A DNA stretch of 64,000 nucleotides from Anthopleura xanthogrammica (lineage: Eukaryota; Cnidaria; Anthozoa; Actiniaria; Actiniidae). Every line of letters starts with the position of its first letter. Position 1 is the stretch's first letter. The position numbers and the translations under genes were made by a program. Shown here in pieces: positions 1 through 12,209 of this stretch. The stretch covers positions 4,810,001 to 4,874,000 of the forward strand of contig OZ025216.1 in assembly GCA_964019055.1 (NCBI GenBank). The letters run 5' to 3'. The notes beneath the pieces were generated by a model. It was not told where the DNA came from, ran no database searches, and saw only the letters and a program-made list of their open reading frames with translations.

Positions 1-1529
1 TCAACCACACTTGGTTGCTATAACTACTGGTGTAGTCCAAGAAATATGTGCTAAGAATAACATTGACAAAGAAAAAATAACACAATGTTGATTTATGTAG
101 GGTTATATTAAAACTGGTCAGAGGATCAATAAGGATATCGTAAACATGTTGTGCAGTTAATTCTTTGGGGGAACTACATCTATGAACATACTATTTATAG
201 CCCCATAAGAGCTTATATATTACACTAAAGCCACTTTGAGATCTTGGGTATCTTGGAAAATCTGTGTCTTTTTCACATTACTAATATGCTATTTTTCTCA
301 ATATTAATTAGATTGCAACCAAAATTAGAACAGCTTTTGGTCTACAACAACAGCATATTGAGGCCAATATGCTATCTTAGAAAGGAAGTTACAGTCACTA
401 CAGTTGAAATCTTTTTTGCAACTGATAGCTTTGTTTTCAGAGTATCAAAGAGGGTACAAAACTTACCAAGCAAACCTACTATGTATGTGGAGGGTCACTC
501 TACCTTTACTAAGCAGGGAGCACATTACCCAACCAATCCCTAATTGGTCCAGTGCTAACAATTCTTGATTGGTTAATATAATAATAATAACATGGTTCTA
601 ACATGCCCTCTTTTCTAAATATAATGCAACTATGTGCAAATTGGACGTTTCTTTTCAGTAATGTTTAAAGAGCCATAAAAAGCTTTATAAGAATAAATTC
701 TTAACAGACATGATGGTACGAAAGACATGATAGCTGATGAATAAATTATACTCAAGATAAGTTTTGAAGCTAACATCTCTCCACATAATATAATGAAAGT
801 ATTTTACATTTCAAGAACAATTTTCCTTGAATTTCTAGCACATAGCATGATGAGAAACTGAGTCTTTACGCTTTTTTGGCTCCTCTAAGAATTCAACTGA
901 CAATTTTTCCTACAAAATTTTCTATGGAAATAAAAGTATTTCAACAGACGAAAATAACAGTAATTTTTTCTGATATTTTCTTTGATTTCCGTTCCATTTT
1001 CTGCAAGACTCAGTTTCCCAGTCAGAGTGCTTTGTAAGCTTTGATGCACATTGCCTATTGAATTTACTTTCTTAATTCCGTCTTGCCAAGATTAATAAAG
1101 ATAAGTTGATAAAAGAATAGCAATCAAGAGAAGGTAAAACCAGACCACTCCAATCAATAACTCATTTAAATACCACCACTAGCATAATAGACTATATTGG
1201 TATGGCTGTAATGTTTTCCATTTTCAGACAATGTGTCATTCCCTTGAAAATAGCTTTTTTCTTGGAGTCTCATCCATATTAATGAGGGTTTTTTTCATGT
1301 ATTATTGTTACGAAGAAACCTTACCCTAGGGAAATAACATCTGGAAAAGGAAAAACATTACATACAATCTAAATCAGTATTAATTCTCTTCTTTGTGGAA
1401 TATAACAGAATATGTCAGAAGTTCAATAACAAACAGAAGTGATATTTCAATATTATAAGAGGAATAATCCATTAAGTTAAGGAGTCACTTCAAATCTCAA
1501 AATGAAGTTTCAATTTGATTGTCTAGACA
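1..1529. other. AT-rich stretch, no gene recognised
   Basis: No reading frame here looks like a conserved exon. The only structure seen is a remnant at about 1201-1256 (TGTAATGTTTTCC followed by GTGTCATTC) that matches one end of the MITE family found at 18311-18480 and 57425-58015. Confidence 0.5.
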
Positions 1530-1935
1530 AAAGATACCTTTGCTACAATTCAAAATATACTCACAAGAAACATTATCAATTGATAACCATATTACCACTA
1601 TTGACTCATTATAACCATTAGCAGCTTGAAGCAGCACCAAAATCAAACTATTCGTTAACCTTTGCTATAATTCAAAATATACTCACAAGAAACATCAATT
1701 GTTAACCATATTACCACTATCGACTCATTGTAACCATTAGCAGCTTGAAGCAGCACCAAAATCAAACTATTCGTTAACCTTTGCTATAATTCAAAATATA
1801 CTCACAAGAAACATCAATTGTTAACCATATTACCACTATCGACTCATTATAACCATTAGCAGCTTGAAGCAGCACCAAAATCAAAGTATTCATAAACCTT
1901 TGCTACAATTCAAAATATACTCACAAGAAATAATA
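1530..1935. repeat. Tandem repeat, 119-122 bp unit, about 3.3 copies
   Basis: The unit starts with CCTTTGCTA at 1537, 1659, 1778 and 1897. Units two and three are nearly identical. The first has a 3-bp insertion and the fourth breaks off after about 40 bp. No open frame is conserved between units, so this is non-coding satellite-like DNA. Confidence 0.9.
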
Positions 1936-2362
1936 TCTATTGTTATCTATCAACTAATACTAACCATTGCTTTGAGCAACACCAACATCACAACATTTCT
2001 AAGTAAATCTTTGTGGTAATTAAAAAATAATAAATTGTTTTGTCTTTATTGAAAAAGATTTCCATCTTACTGCATCTTTATTTGATACCATGGCTCATTA
2101 AAAAAAATAGAAATAATGTTGACAGCATTTGGGCTTGCTTCTAAAACACAGGTCCATGTATTTTTAATAAATATAACCAGCACTCTCATCACTATATTCT
2201 CATATTAATAATGACATCAAAACTGAATTCTTTCCAACAAATTTTTAAAATTGAATGCACTAGATTCATCCTGCAAAAGTTGAAGTCCAAATTTTCTGAT
2301 GTCCGACTATCTAAAACAATCTTCATATTACAGATCTTTTCATAATTCTACAACCTAACCAA

Positions 2363-2544
2363 CTCTAGATTTAAGGCTTCTTGGCTTCTATCAATCAAAC
2401 TATGACAGGCCGAGTTCATTCCAATTGAGTGAAAAGGAAATTCCCTGTGAGTAGACAGCAATTTTCACATAGCACTCGCTATTGGAATGAACTCAGCCCA
2501 TCATAGTTTGATTGAATGAAGCCAGAATGCCAGACATCTAGAGT
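2363..2544. mobile_element. MITE, family A (copy 1)
   Basis: Imperfect inverted repeat with arms of about 60 bp. CTAGATTTAAGGCTTC and CAATCAAACTATGA on the left are mirrored on the right by TCATAGTTTGATTGAATG and CAGACATCTAG. A second copy lies at 39141-39325 and a degraded one near 57130-57195. No transposase frame, so non-autonomous. Confidence 0.75.
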
Positions 2545-2624
2545 CAGTTAGGTCCTGAATTATGAAAACGACTGTAATACTAAGGGACATAAGGCTAATC
2601 TTGTCACATACAAAAAAAGAAACA

Positions 2625-3020
2625 ATGACCGTAGCATGCACGTTGCTTGATTCTGACCAAGAATTCAAAGATTTTATAATTTCTATGCATTAGATTTCTA
2701 TCTTTCTACTTCTTCATATTAATAAAAATAGCCACTAAGGCTGAATTCATGACAAAAAATAGAGTGTCAAAGAGATGTCGTATGACGCAGACCAAGAGTT
2801 TCAAGTTTTTATAATTTATATGGATAAGATTTCTATCTTTCCACTTCTTCATATTAATAAGAATAGCCATTAAGGCTGAATTCATGTCAAAAAATAGAAT
2901 GTTAAAGAGATGTCATATGATGCAGACCTAGAGTTTTAAGTTTATAATTTCTTTGGATAAGATTTCTATCTTTCCACTTCTTTTCATTGATAGGACAAGC
3001 CATTAAGGCTGAATTCATTA
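2625..3020. repeat. Tandem repeat, about 134 bp unit, 3 copies
   Basis: The string GATTTCTATCTTTC recurs at 2693, 2828 and 2961, followed each time by CACTTCTT and then AAGGCTGAATTCAT. Spacing is 133-135 bp and the third copy is the most diverged. Non-coding. Confidence 0.85.
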
Positions 3021-3191
3021 CTATTTAATTAGAAATAATGTCAAATACTGATACTATCTTGATACTTAAAAGGAATACAAATTCTCTTGCTTGTAGCAAG
3101 ATTCCTATCTTCCCACATCCTAATCACACTGATAGCTAGCAAGGACTACTGAAGCTATACTTGTTCATCACGAAAATATCATAAACATTGC

Positions 3192-3376
3192 CAGGAAGCA
3201 TGGTAGGTGTAGCAGTGAGAGCAATTGCCTCTCACCAATGCAACCCGGGTTCAAGCCCTGCTGGGCTCATTGTTATATGTGAGTAGAGTTGTTTGTTGGT
3301 TCTCTCCTGTGCTTCGAGGGTTTTTCGCCGGGTTCTCTGGTTTTTCTCCCTCCACAAAAATCAACTTTCAAATTCT
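3192..3376 (+). mobile_element. tRNA-type SINE, copy 1
   Basis: A B-box-like GGGTTCAAGCCC at about 3248 is followed by a body (TTGGTTCTCTCCTGTGCTTC, then GGTTTTTC...GGTTCTC) that recurs at 20022-20190. The copy ends at AAAAATCAACTTTCAAATTC, directly against the MITE at 3377. The short open frame here is a by-product of the SINE. Confidence 0.75.
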
Positions 3377-3526
3377 AATAGACCTTTCCCGAATTCCTCG
3401 GATGATCACGAAACAATGGTTTTAAGTTGAGACTGAACTTAATTCTTTTATTTATCAAGGCCAACCTTGATTTGAAACCATTGTTTCAAAGCAAAGTCAT
3501 CCAAGCAAATTCGGGAAAGGTCTATT
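3377..3526. mobile_element. MITE with arms of about 50 bp
   Basis: The left end AATAGACCTTTCCCGAATT is mirrored by AATTCGGGAAAGGTCTATT on the right, and the inner arms AACAATGGTTT and AAACCATTGTTT also pair. It sits immediately after the SINE, so it inserted in or beside the SINE tail. Confidence 0.85.
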
Positions 3527-6500
3527 CAATCTATTGGTTGCCTTGAAATAAGGTCCTTGACCTGTAAGGCTTTCCTTCCACCTAAGAGTGGTAAAGTTTG
3601 TAGATTTGTTTTTAGTAGATAGAACATTATTGCATGTAAGCAAGTTAGCTTATTTCTAAACAAATCTGCTGCACTTCCAATCCATATTAATTAACTCAAG
3701 GCTCATAAATATTTAGAAAATTGAAAGCAATCAATAATTATTAGAAAATAATGCTAAATAAATTCACTTGAGATTTTAAAACTATGGATTCTGAATAAAT
3801 AACTTTACTCAACCATAATACATAACCAAAGTTTCAACGATTTTTCATAAGAAAGGACTTAAACCTTGGACAAACAATTATCTACACCCTTAATTTTTAG
3901 TTTTCCATCATTTTTTGAAGAATGATTATCATTATTTACGATTCAAAAATCTTTAGAAACAAAACAAAACACCTTCATAATATTATTTCATATAATTATG
4001 AAATAGTATTTTACGAGGTGCTTAAAAAAACTACAATATTTATGGACAATGTTTTTCAACAATATCTAGGATTAAAAATAAAACCCCTGGATATGATATT
4101 CATCATAATTATTTCATGCTTCGATTGTTTAGAAACATTCTAAAACACACCTTAATTGGAAACAGAATTGTTTACATAAAAACAAAGCATTTTGATTATC
4201 AACTAAATAACCTACGATATTCCTAACAAGCTATTTTCTTTCAAATCTAATTATTTTGAACTTTAAAAAAATGTTGATCACTAATTTGCAAAGCTGAAAA
4301 AACGAACCCAAAATATTTTTTGGAATTTAATTTAAAATTCATTGATCGCCAGACCAAGCTAAGATTACCAATATAACTAAAATGAGTATTTAGCATGTTT
4401 CATAACAAAATTTTGACATAATATGATTTTAATTCTGCTTGAAAATGTTTTCACTTTGCTTGAATATATTCTTGTACATTCACTTGCTTGAATATATTTT
4501 TGCATTTTTATACTTATTCCATAATGGAATAATAAAAATAAACAGATAAACCCCACAATTTTCTCCACATTTTTCAAGAAACGTATGACAGAAAAGTATT
4601 TATGATTACTTTCTATTCAGGGTTTGAAAATTATTTTTTATTTTTCTTGAGTGCTATGGCACAGAGTTCATTATCACCAACATCAAAACCCACTAATTCA
4701 GTAGTGGTTAGTGTGGGCAATAATCAGGGAGTTTGTGGTCAGTAGGAGAAATAGAATGAACACAATTAATGAAGAATACAAGAACAAGAATGTGGGTTGT
4801 CAGTTAGAAACATCTGCCATACAGTCTCTAAACGAAAGACTTTATCACATGTGCATCTCTTGCAGGTTGACATACCTCTAGCGCATATGTTCTAATATTC
4901 ACACTCTATAGACAACTGATGTCTATAGATTTAACTAAGAAGAGACGGACATCTTTATCAAAACCGTAATCACAGACATCAAGGGAATATTTTATTTCAA
5001 AATCACAATCAAGAAGAACTGGCTATGTAAATAATCTGTCAATACTTTGCAATGTTTGTAAATAAAACCAAAATATTTTTCTGTGATTGGCTGATTTTTT
5101 GATTGCAATAAATCTAGGTGATGTTCAATTTCCTGCATTTTTAAATCAAGAACATTGAAAATTATAAAATAGGAAAAGGTATATCCTTTTCTTGCCGTGA
5201 AAATATCCTTTGTAAATTCTATTGAATGAAGCAGCATTAAGATTTTGTGAATAGGATAGAATAGTCTTTCAAAGAACACAAACAGAGTTCCTACACAAGT
5301 TATTTTGTATCCAGGAGACAAGATAAAGTTTCACACTATTTGAACAACCTTATTTAGGATGTCTAATTGCAGAAGAAATTTGCATAAAAATCCTTCAGGC
5401 GGACAGAGATAAAACATATATATTATTTATCACTAGAAACCACAAAACTGTGAAAAAAACATTTAAAGACATTCGTCATAGCATTAAAACTTGAAACCTT
5501 GATATTTTTCAAGACTGTAGAATGATAAATTTTTAGTAAAAAAATAACCTTAATCAAAAAGAAAACCTTTTCCCTTAAGCTACAGGATTCATCTCAAGAA
5601 TAATGCATTATATTTTGATCTTATAACCTTTTTAATTCAAGTATCTTCTCTTTTGAATTAACTATTTTTTTACCTAGAAATGTCACATGAGATATGATTC
5701 TCTCATTAATCCAGGTCAATCAAAATGGAATATTTTCTGGTGACAGTATGGAAGGAATAATTGAAAAGTGTATCATAATTTAAAGTAGAAAACATCTGGG
5801 GCCCCTATTTTTATCCCACTCCTGATGGAAATATTACAACTCTTTTTGAATTGCATCCCTATGTTGAACAAAACTTTTGAACATAAAAGGAAATTAGAAA
5901 AGAGGATTGAATTTGTTTTCCTGAGTTACTGCTGTTAATCATTTTTTTAGTTTTTTCTATGGATTAAAGAAAAACAAAAGAAAAAACCTGGTGATTTCCC
6001 TTCAGTATTGTCCAGAAGAGCCTATACTGAATGCTTTGTTTGGTGTTTGAGGGCTGGGAAACTCACTGGGAATTCACATAGATAATTAGAGTATTGCATG
6101 GACTAAAAGAAAATTAAAAAAATCACTGAACAATGTATGAAGTAACACATCGATGACTCTTGCAAATTTTAAAAGTTTTACAGTTTTTAGTAACTTAATA
6201 TCAAGCTGATGTTTCAGAAACTATAAAGTTCATTATTAACACCGAAAACCTCCCCTTTGGCTATTAAGAAATGAAGGATAGTAGAGAATAAAACAATACA
6301 ACAATAGAGGGGTAATATTGAAACCAGACTATGGTAAAAATTGCAACATTGCGGAATATTTCTATGGTTGAATATCTTTTACCATAGTTGGGGTGGATAT
6401 TTAGGTGTAAATGTTATGGTATGTGAACTTAAAACCAGAAATCTTTCCTATCTATAGTTCACACCCCACAAGCCATCCAGCCACCCACACAGTTGTTCAT

Positions 6501-6916
6501 CATCGAATGAAGGAGTATTTGCCCTGACAGAATTTACATGTATGCTCATGAAACAAGAAACGCAATCAAAAGTATATTGTACAAAAATGTACATAAATAT
6601 ATAAAAAAAAATATATGACACGAAATAAAATGAAAACAATAAGACGAAGTTAAGTGAGATCTATAAAATAAATAGATGGAAAAACTGGAATATTATTCAA
6701 ATGAGGGATTAGATTAAATAAACAATTTCAGTTTTTCGCAATCCGAAGAAAATCAAAGTGGCTTGTTTGCTTATTTGAACAGAAATATTTAAATATTTTT
6801 TTGGCGAAAATTAATTTCACCAATTTTTGTCAATTATCTTGGGAATGAAATATTGGGTACTGCGTTAGGAAAATTAGATTATGAAAAATAAAAAAATTGT
6901 GGTGTTCTATACTCAC
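3527..6916. other. AT-rich stretch, no exon firmly recognised
   Basis: Very AT-rich. The remaining 3' exons of the minus-strand NPDC1-like gene should lie here or further left. Weak candidates on the minus strand are a short open segment ending at a stop near 4650 after TGAATTAG, and another ending FNPLF-stop near 5896. Neither has enough support to annotate. Confidence 0.4.
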
Positions 6917-8604
6917 ATAAAAAATATATATCATCCAACTCAGATGCCCTTGCTTCTTCTGATTTTCCAACTTTGTGTTTTCGTATATAAGGAGGAGGAT
7001 TTTGAGAAGAATTTGCTTCTAAACTCGTGTCCGTATGATCAGACGATAACACCTTCCCTTGCAATTTTTCGTTTTCCTTCTTCTCGGCTTTCGAGAGGAA
7101 CTTATTCAACTTTGTTTCGTCTTCCCTTTTCTTGTTTTTACTCCTTACTGCTTCGATTTTTTCATTTCTTTTCATCGAAGGAATATTTCCACTGTTTCCT
7201 TTTTCGATTTTCTCGCGTATTTTCATCGTATCAAAGTTCTTGACGGCTTTAACTTTTCCAATTCCGGCGGTTAATTTGGAAGATTTTTCTTTCGGTTTTG
7301 ATAATTTTTCGGCATTCCCAGCCGCTACTTTGGTTCCTAAATCATGGTTTTTATTAATTGATTCGTTTTCTTCCTCGTCTACTCCAGTTGCTGGAGCAGA
7401 TGAAGGTATATAATCACTCGAAGTAGTAGGAGAGAACAACAACGTTCGTAATCTTTCATCCTTGGTTGGTCCTTCGGTTGGAATATTCTGAGTCGTTCGA
7501 TCGATTACGTTCTCCACATCACTATCATCAGTTCCTTCCAAATCATGCTCCCAATCATCATCATTTGGATCCGACTCCACCGCTAAAATAATAAAAAATA
7601 CGAAAATAAGTCCAAAATTATTATTTTATTTTGCAGCAAGAACTTCAAGGGCAACCATGGACACATGTTATGATAAAAAAAATCAGCCGCAAGTTGATGT
7701 AAATTCTGCTCAACTATAAACAAACTCCTGCCATTTTTCTACCTAAATCCCTTTAAAATACCTCAAAGATTCTTTAGACTACCTTTAAATTTTATTATAC
7801 GAAGAAACAAAGAAAAAAGCCCAAACTTTCTGTGTTAAAATTCGTTCACGATACAAATAAAAGTGAAACTATCGAAGCGAAACGACCAACAGACGAGCAA
7901 GAAAAACTACTCCAAAACTCTTTTTTTCTTTCTCCTTCGTCTAAAAAGCTCCTATACAATCTATTTCAGCGAACCGTAAATTGATATTTGAACTCCTAAG
8001 GACCCAGAAGTTCGTTTTAATCTAGAACGGAAAAGATGAAGAGGTCAACGACAGCTAGAGTCGCGTCGCTTTAAAATTATAATATGCAAAAAATCTAAAT
8101 TTTTCGAGTCGTCGAAGCAAGACGCGGAAAACTTGGCGTTTTAAACATTTTTCCGCGTAGTGGCGTAGAAGTTTAAGCGCTCAAATTGTTCCGTGGTTAT
8201 CGTTAGAAAGATTAAAAACATAAAAACTTGAGCAGAAAAGCCTTGTTAATAAATAATGTAGAAGTAAACACAACCGCTTTCTCGCGTTATGGTCGAACTG
8301 GGATCGCTATCTCTGCGAGCAATCGCTAAAATTGTATCACGGAGCTCGCTATTTAACCATCCCAGTTTAACTTTCGAAATGGTTAATAAAATAAAGAATA
8401 CTTATTTTTCATACCTATACATTTTTGTCCAACTTCGATGAATCCTTGGAAGCATTCTCCACACTCGCTTGATCCAAATTCACATGTTTCGCGGTTGGAA
8501 GAGAAACAGGTCTCTTCTGGACAACTACCTGCAGAAGTTTGGGTCGCCAAAACACCCGTTAAAAACGCCCAAAAAATCATTCCTGTGCTGAAAATCACAA
8601 CCAT
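6917..8604 (-). CDS. NPDC1-like protein, 5' exons (partial)
   Basis: Two exons read on the minus strand: 8604-8415 and 7582-6917, joined in phase by GTATGA and TTTTAG splice sites; a donor GTGAGT follows 6917. The product starts with a signal peptide, then a cysteine-rich segment of pattern CPxxxC-x4-R-x2-C-x2-G-x3-CGxC-x3-F-x7-C. This matches the N-terminal region I know from NPDC1 (neural proliferation, differentiation and control 1). A long acidic and Lys/Glu-rich, probably disordered, ectodomain of about 220 residues follows, ending ELDDIYF, which resembles the conserved acidic-hydrophobic motif before the NPDC1 membrane segment. The membrane helix and cytoplasmic tail are not found, so the model is incomplete. 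The start is ATG at 8604 (A at -3, G at +4); a spliced alternative start lies upstream at 8677. Family assignment is inference from the cysteine spacing. Confidence 0.6.
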
Positions 8605-8747
8605 ACTTACCTTCGACAATACACAACCCTATGGACAGAATACAGTGTAGAAGGAATAAGAAAAAAGATGAATTCATCGCCGTTTGTTCAAGCCCACCAT
8701 CTTCTCAATCAAAGTTCGTGAGGACCTTCGCGGGCTAACGCACCGAG

Positions 8748-8755
8748 TATTTATA
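8748..8755 (-). promoter_or_regulatory. TATA box of the NPDC1-like gene
   Basis: TATAAATA on the minus strand, about 145 bp upstream of the ATG at 8604 and 70 bp upstream of the alternative ATG at 8677. Transcription would start near 8720. The leader contains an 8-codon upstream frame (ATG at 8700) whose TGA overlaps the ATG at 8677. Confidence 0.55.
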
Positions 8756-8759
8756 CCAC

Positions 8760-10350
8760 GCAATGCATCTTGGGATATATTGACCCATATTTGGGCATAT
8801 ATTTGCATGAATTAAGCCGATAATTTTGCTGTAAACAACAGCAACTTTAAATTTCGTTTGAAAAACTATTCATTTGAACTATCTTAAATCGTTTAGGAAA
8901 TACCATTTTGTATTATCTTAGTGTTAACGATCATTCTCGCTATAAAATAGTTGGAGTTAAGATTGAATGAATTTTTCTGGTTCCCGGCAAAATTTGCATA
9001 TCTCATCTCAAAGGGTGCCGAAGTTTAGAGGTCCTTTTTCACAACTTCCCCAAAACTCATTCCCTTTTCTTCAGTAAATTAAGTGAAATTGAAAAACTAT
9101 AAGAAGTGTTTTTAAAAGCATATGAAACTTTCAGAGGCAAAGTGTTTTTTTTTAGCAAAAACATGAATTTTTAATTTCAAAATAGGATTTTTTCCTCTTG
9201 AGCAATGTCAAAATTGAGGGTCCATTTTCCTTTTTAAAACACTACGAAATGCTTTCAAGTTTATTAATATCCAGAGCATAAGTCTATTTGACATGTTCCA
9301 GTCTATTTAGCGCCATAATTAAAGGTCTTTCCGCATTGCATGTATGCTTCAAAGAAGAAAGATAAAGAAGGTCTTTGACGTCAAGGAAAACCGCGAGTTC
9401 TACCTTACGTGTCGAGCAGCACTGAGCATCAGTTCAAGTGCACAAAAATTCGTCTTTCCACAGTTTTATCGTCTTAAAAACCACACACATAATAAGAAAA
9501 CTATGGTAAAAGATAGGAATCAAGGAATACCACAATTTAGGTAAAAATTGGATTTTTTAGAGGTCGGAACTAGAGCATGTCAAATTTAAAAGAACCCTTT
9601 TTAGGCGTTGCTAAGGTAACTGTCGTTGTTAAAATGGAGTCGAATCCAACAAAACAACTTCATAAAAACATTTAAAATCGTTTGAACATCATCAAAAACG
9701 GCTGAAAATCGAGAAGTTTCTTGCGATACGAGATTTTCAAAGGCGGGATTTTTTTTCGTGATTTTAAGATTTGAATGTGAATCAGATATTATTTTTAACT
9801 TGTGTTTCTGGAGGCCAATATCTCATCAATAATCGCCTATAGTGCCTTCGGGATCTTTAAATAAATACCAGTTTTATTTTTGTATACCTTTATCAATCAT
9901 AGTGATCAGAATTCGCCATGGTATTAACGCTACGCAGGTGTTTTGTGCTTGAATTGGATATTTTTAGAAGGTTTTTAGAAGATGTACGACAACTCATTAA
10001 TGACATCCGAGAATCAGATCAGGTGCAATCAACCCTAACTCATCAGTCGCAAGCAGCCGATGCAGGCTCTCGATAAAATAAGATAACAGATTTTAAAAAT
10101 GTCAGGTGCAAATAGTTAATTGAACAATTATGGCAATGCATGAAGAGATCGAACAGATGAGGAGATCGTGCTACGAGATTGCTATGCATATTTGAACTGA
10201 TCGTGAAAGCTCATCTCGGCATGAACATTGATTGTGCTAGAAACCTAGGCCATGACTAGAGAACTCACATAATTCTGTTATTGCTAAAGCCTTTGAGACA
10301 CCGGCTGCCCTTAATATAGGGGTAAAAGAGAGTTCTTTCTGCCTTTGAGG
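8760..10350. other. Intergenic stretch, nothing recognised
   Basis: No conserved frame, clear inverted repeat or tandem array was seen. The short plus-strand frames (for example 9344-9544) have no recognisable motif. Confidence 0.45.
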
Positions 10351-10359
10351 GGATGTGCA

Positions 10360-10805
10360 TAGAGCAGTTTTTCGCGGAATGAGTGGGAAACGTTACGACA
10401 TGCCGTAACATCAAAAATGGCCTACCCATAAGAATGGTTTTCGTAAGAGTGGGAAATGTGCGATACGACATGCCGTAACATTAAAATGGCCTGTCCATAT
10501 AAGATTGGTTTTCGTAAGAGTGGGAAATATGCGGTACGACATGCCGTAACATTAAAATGGCCTGTCCATATAAGATTGGTTTTCGTAAGAGTGGGAAATA
10601 TGCGGTACGACATGCCGTAACATTAAAATGGCCTACCCATAAGAATGGTTTTCGTAAGAGTGGGAAATATGCGGTACGACATGCCGTAACATTGAAATGG
10701 CCTACCCATAAGAATGGTTTTCGTAAGAGTGGGAAATGTGCGGTACGACATGCCAAAACATTGAAATGGCTTCCCATAAGAATTTTTTTGTAAGAGTGCA
10801 TTGGA
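10360..10805. repeat. Tandem repeat, 69-71 bp unit, about 6 copies
   Basis: The motif TACGACATGCCGTAACAT recurs at 10393, 10464, 10535, 10606 and 10675, with a diverged copy at 10744. Each is followed by AAAATGGCCT and then GGTTTTCGTAAGAGTGGGAA. Two sub-variants (TGTCCATATAAGAT and TACCCATAAGAAT) explain the 69/71-bp spacing. Overlapping frames on both strands are artefacts. The edge CATAGAGCAGTTTTT resembles the MITE end at 26507. Confidence 0.9.
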
Positions 10806-10918
10806 AGCATGCGGTACTGACTTACAACACGTGTGCAAAACGCCATGCCGCAAACTCATAGTCGTACCGTTTTCATGCCTTGACTTTCTGGATAAAAAAA
10901 CATTTTTTTATCTTATCG

Positions 10919-12135
10919 TATACACGGCTATTTCAAAAAAACGTTGAATACTGAATAGTCAGTGCATTCCAAGACCAAAAGACATTGTCTCACGGATTAG
11001 ATATGTGGCTAGTATAGTGTTTCGCATGTAATGCACTAAAAATAAAATAAATTATTATTATATATTTTACTTCAATATTGCATGACCCAAAATGCATTTC
11101 GGTCTTGGAATGCACTATTCAGTATGCAGTATACACCCATTTCAAATAATGTTGATGATGGGAAATGGTCAATCTGAGACCGATAGGGATTGTGGGAGTT
11201 CATTAGATAACAACAATGCATTGTCATATCACACCTGAATGCTACTGAATCACGGGTACTAGTATGTCAGAAGTAAGTATTAATATTCAGGCATGATTAC
11301 AACAATGCATTGTCATATCACACCTGAATGGTACTGAATCACAGATACTAGTATGTCAGAAGTAAGTATTAATATTCAGGCATGATTACAACAATGCATT
11401 GTCATATTACACCTGAATGGTACTGAATCACAGATACTAGTATGTCAGAAGTAAGTATTAATATTCAGGCATGATTACAACAATGCATTGTCATATTACA
11501 CCTGAATGGTACTGAATCACAGATACTAGTATGTCAGAAGTAAGTATTAATATTCAGGCATGATTACAGCAATGCATTGTCATAGTCACACCTGAATGGT
11601 ACTGAATCACAGATACTAGTATGTCAGAAGTAAGTATTAATAATCAGGCATGATTACAACAATGCATTGTCACATCACACCTGAATGGTACTGAATCACA
11701 GATACTAGTATGCCAGAAGTAAGTATTAATATTCAGGCATGATTACAACAATGCATTGTCATATTACACCTGAATGGTACTGAATCACAGATACTAGTAT
11801 GTCAGAAGTAAGTATTAATATTCAGGCATGATTACAACAATGCATTGTCACATCACACCTGAATGGTACTGAATCACAGATACTAGTATGCCAGAAGTAA
11901 GTATTAATATTCAGGCATGATTACAGCAATGCATTGTCATAGTCACACCTGAATGGTACTGAATCACAGATACTAGTATGTCAGAAGTAAGTATTAATAT
12001 TCAGGCATGATTACAACAATGTATTTGTTATTTAATAAGCTCCCACAATTCCTATCGGTATCAGATCGACCATTTCCCATTATCAACGTTATTTGAAATA
12101 GGTGTATTCAACGTTGTTTTTTTTTTCAGTATAAC
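10919..12135. mobile_element. Long inverted-repeat DNA element containing an 89-bp array
   Basis: An arm at 11131-11207 (ACACCCATTTCAAATAATG, then GGGAAATGGTCAATC and GGGATTGTGGGAG) is mirrored at about 12035-12107 (CTCCCACAATTCCTATCGG ... TTTGAAATAGGTGTAT). Between the arms lies the 89-bp array. Left of it a smaller inverted repeat (GAATAGTCAGTGCATTCCAA and TTGGAATGCACTATTC, 10955-11122) splits the outer left end (10919, TATACACGGCTATTTC). No transposase. Related ends recur at 27720, 59084 and 61057. Confidence 0.8.
11208..12025. repeat. 89-bp minisatellite, about 9 copies
   Basis: TGTCAT starts are at 11222, 11311, 11400 and onward at an 89-bp step. The unit holds ACAACAATGCATTG, CACCTGAATGGTACTGAATC and TACTAGTATGTCAGAAG, and ends ATTCAGGCATGATT. 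Copies differ at only a few sites, so the expansion is recent. It occupies the centre of the inverted-repeat element. Confidence 0.95.
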
Positions 12136-12172
12136 GTAATTCCTTCACGGCTTTTAATAGCATAGCCTGCGT

Positions 12173-12209
12173 GCATCCGGGACGTAACTGTCGGGCTGCA
12201 CGCAGGCTA
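12173..12209. repeat. Short inverted repeat (13-bp stem)
   Basis: TAGCCTGCGTGCA ... TGCACGCAGGCTA with an 11-bp loop. TAGCCT ends recur at 34304-34369 and 60897-60994 in longer hairpins, so this may be a miniature of that family. Confidence 0.6.

Noticed and set aside
4623..4692. Possible last exon of the NPDC1-like gene (minus strand, CACTAAC branch point then TTAG acceptor, stop near 4650)
   Set aside because: The phase fits but no membrane helix lies between, and a chance match is likely.
5894..5925. Minus-strand segment ending FNPLF-stop, recalling the NPLF motif near the NPDC1 C-terminus
   Set aside because: Only four residues match and the acceptor region lacks a pyrimidine tract.
10265..10859. 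Overlapping frames with repeated FPTLTKT motifs on both strands
   Set aside because: They follow the 70-bp tandem array; no conserved single frame and no codon bias.
11208..12025. CRISPR-like array
   Set aside because: Repeats abut with no spacers, and the genome is eukaryotic; it is a minisatellite.
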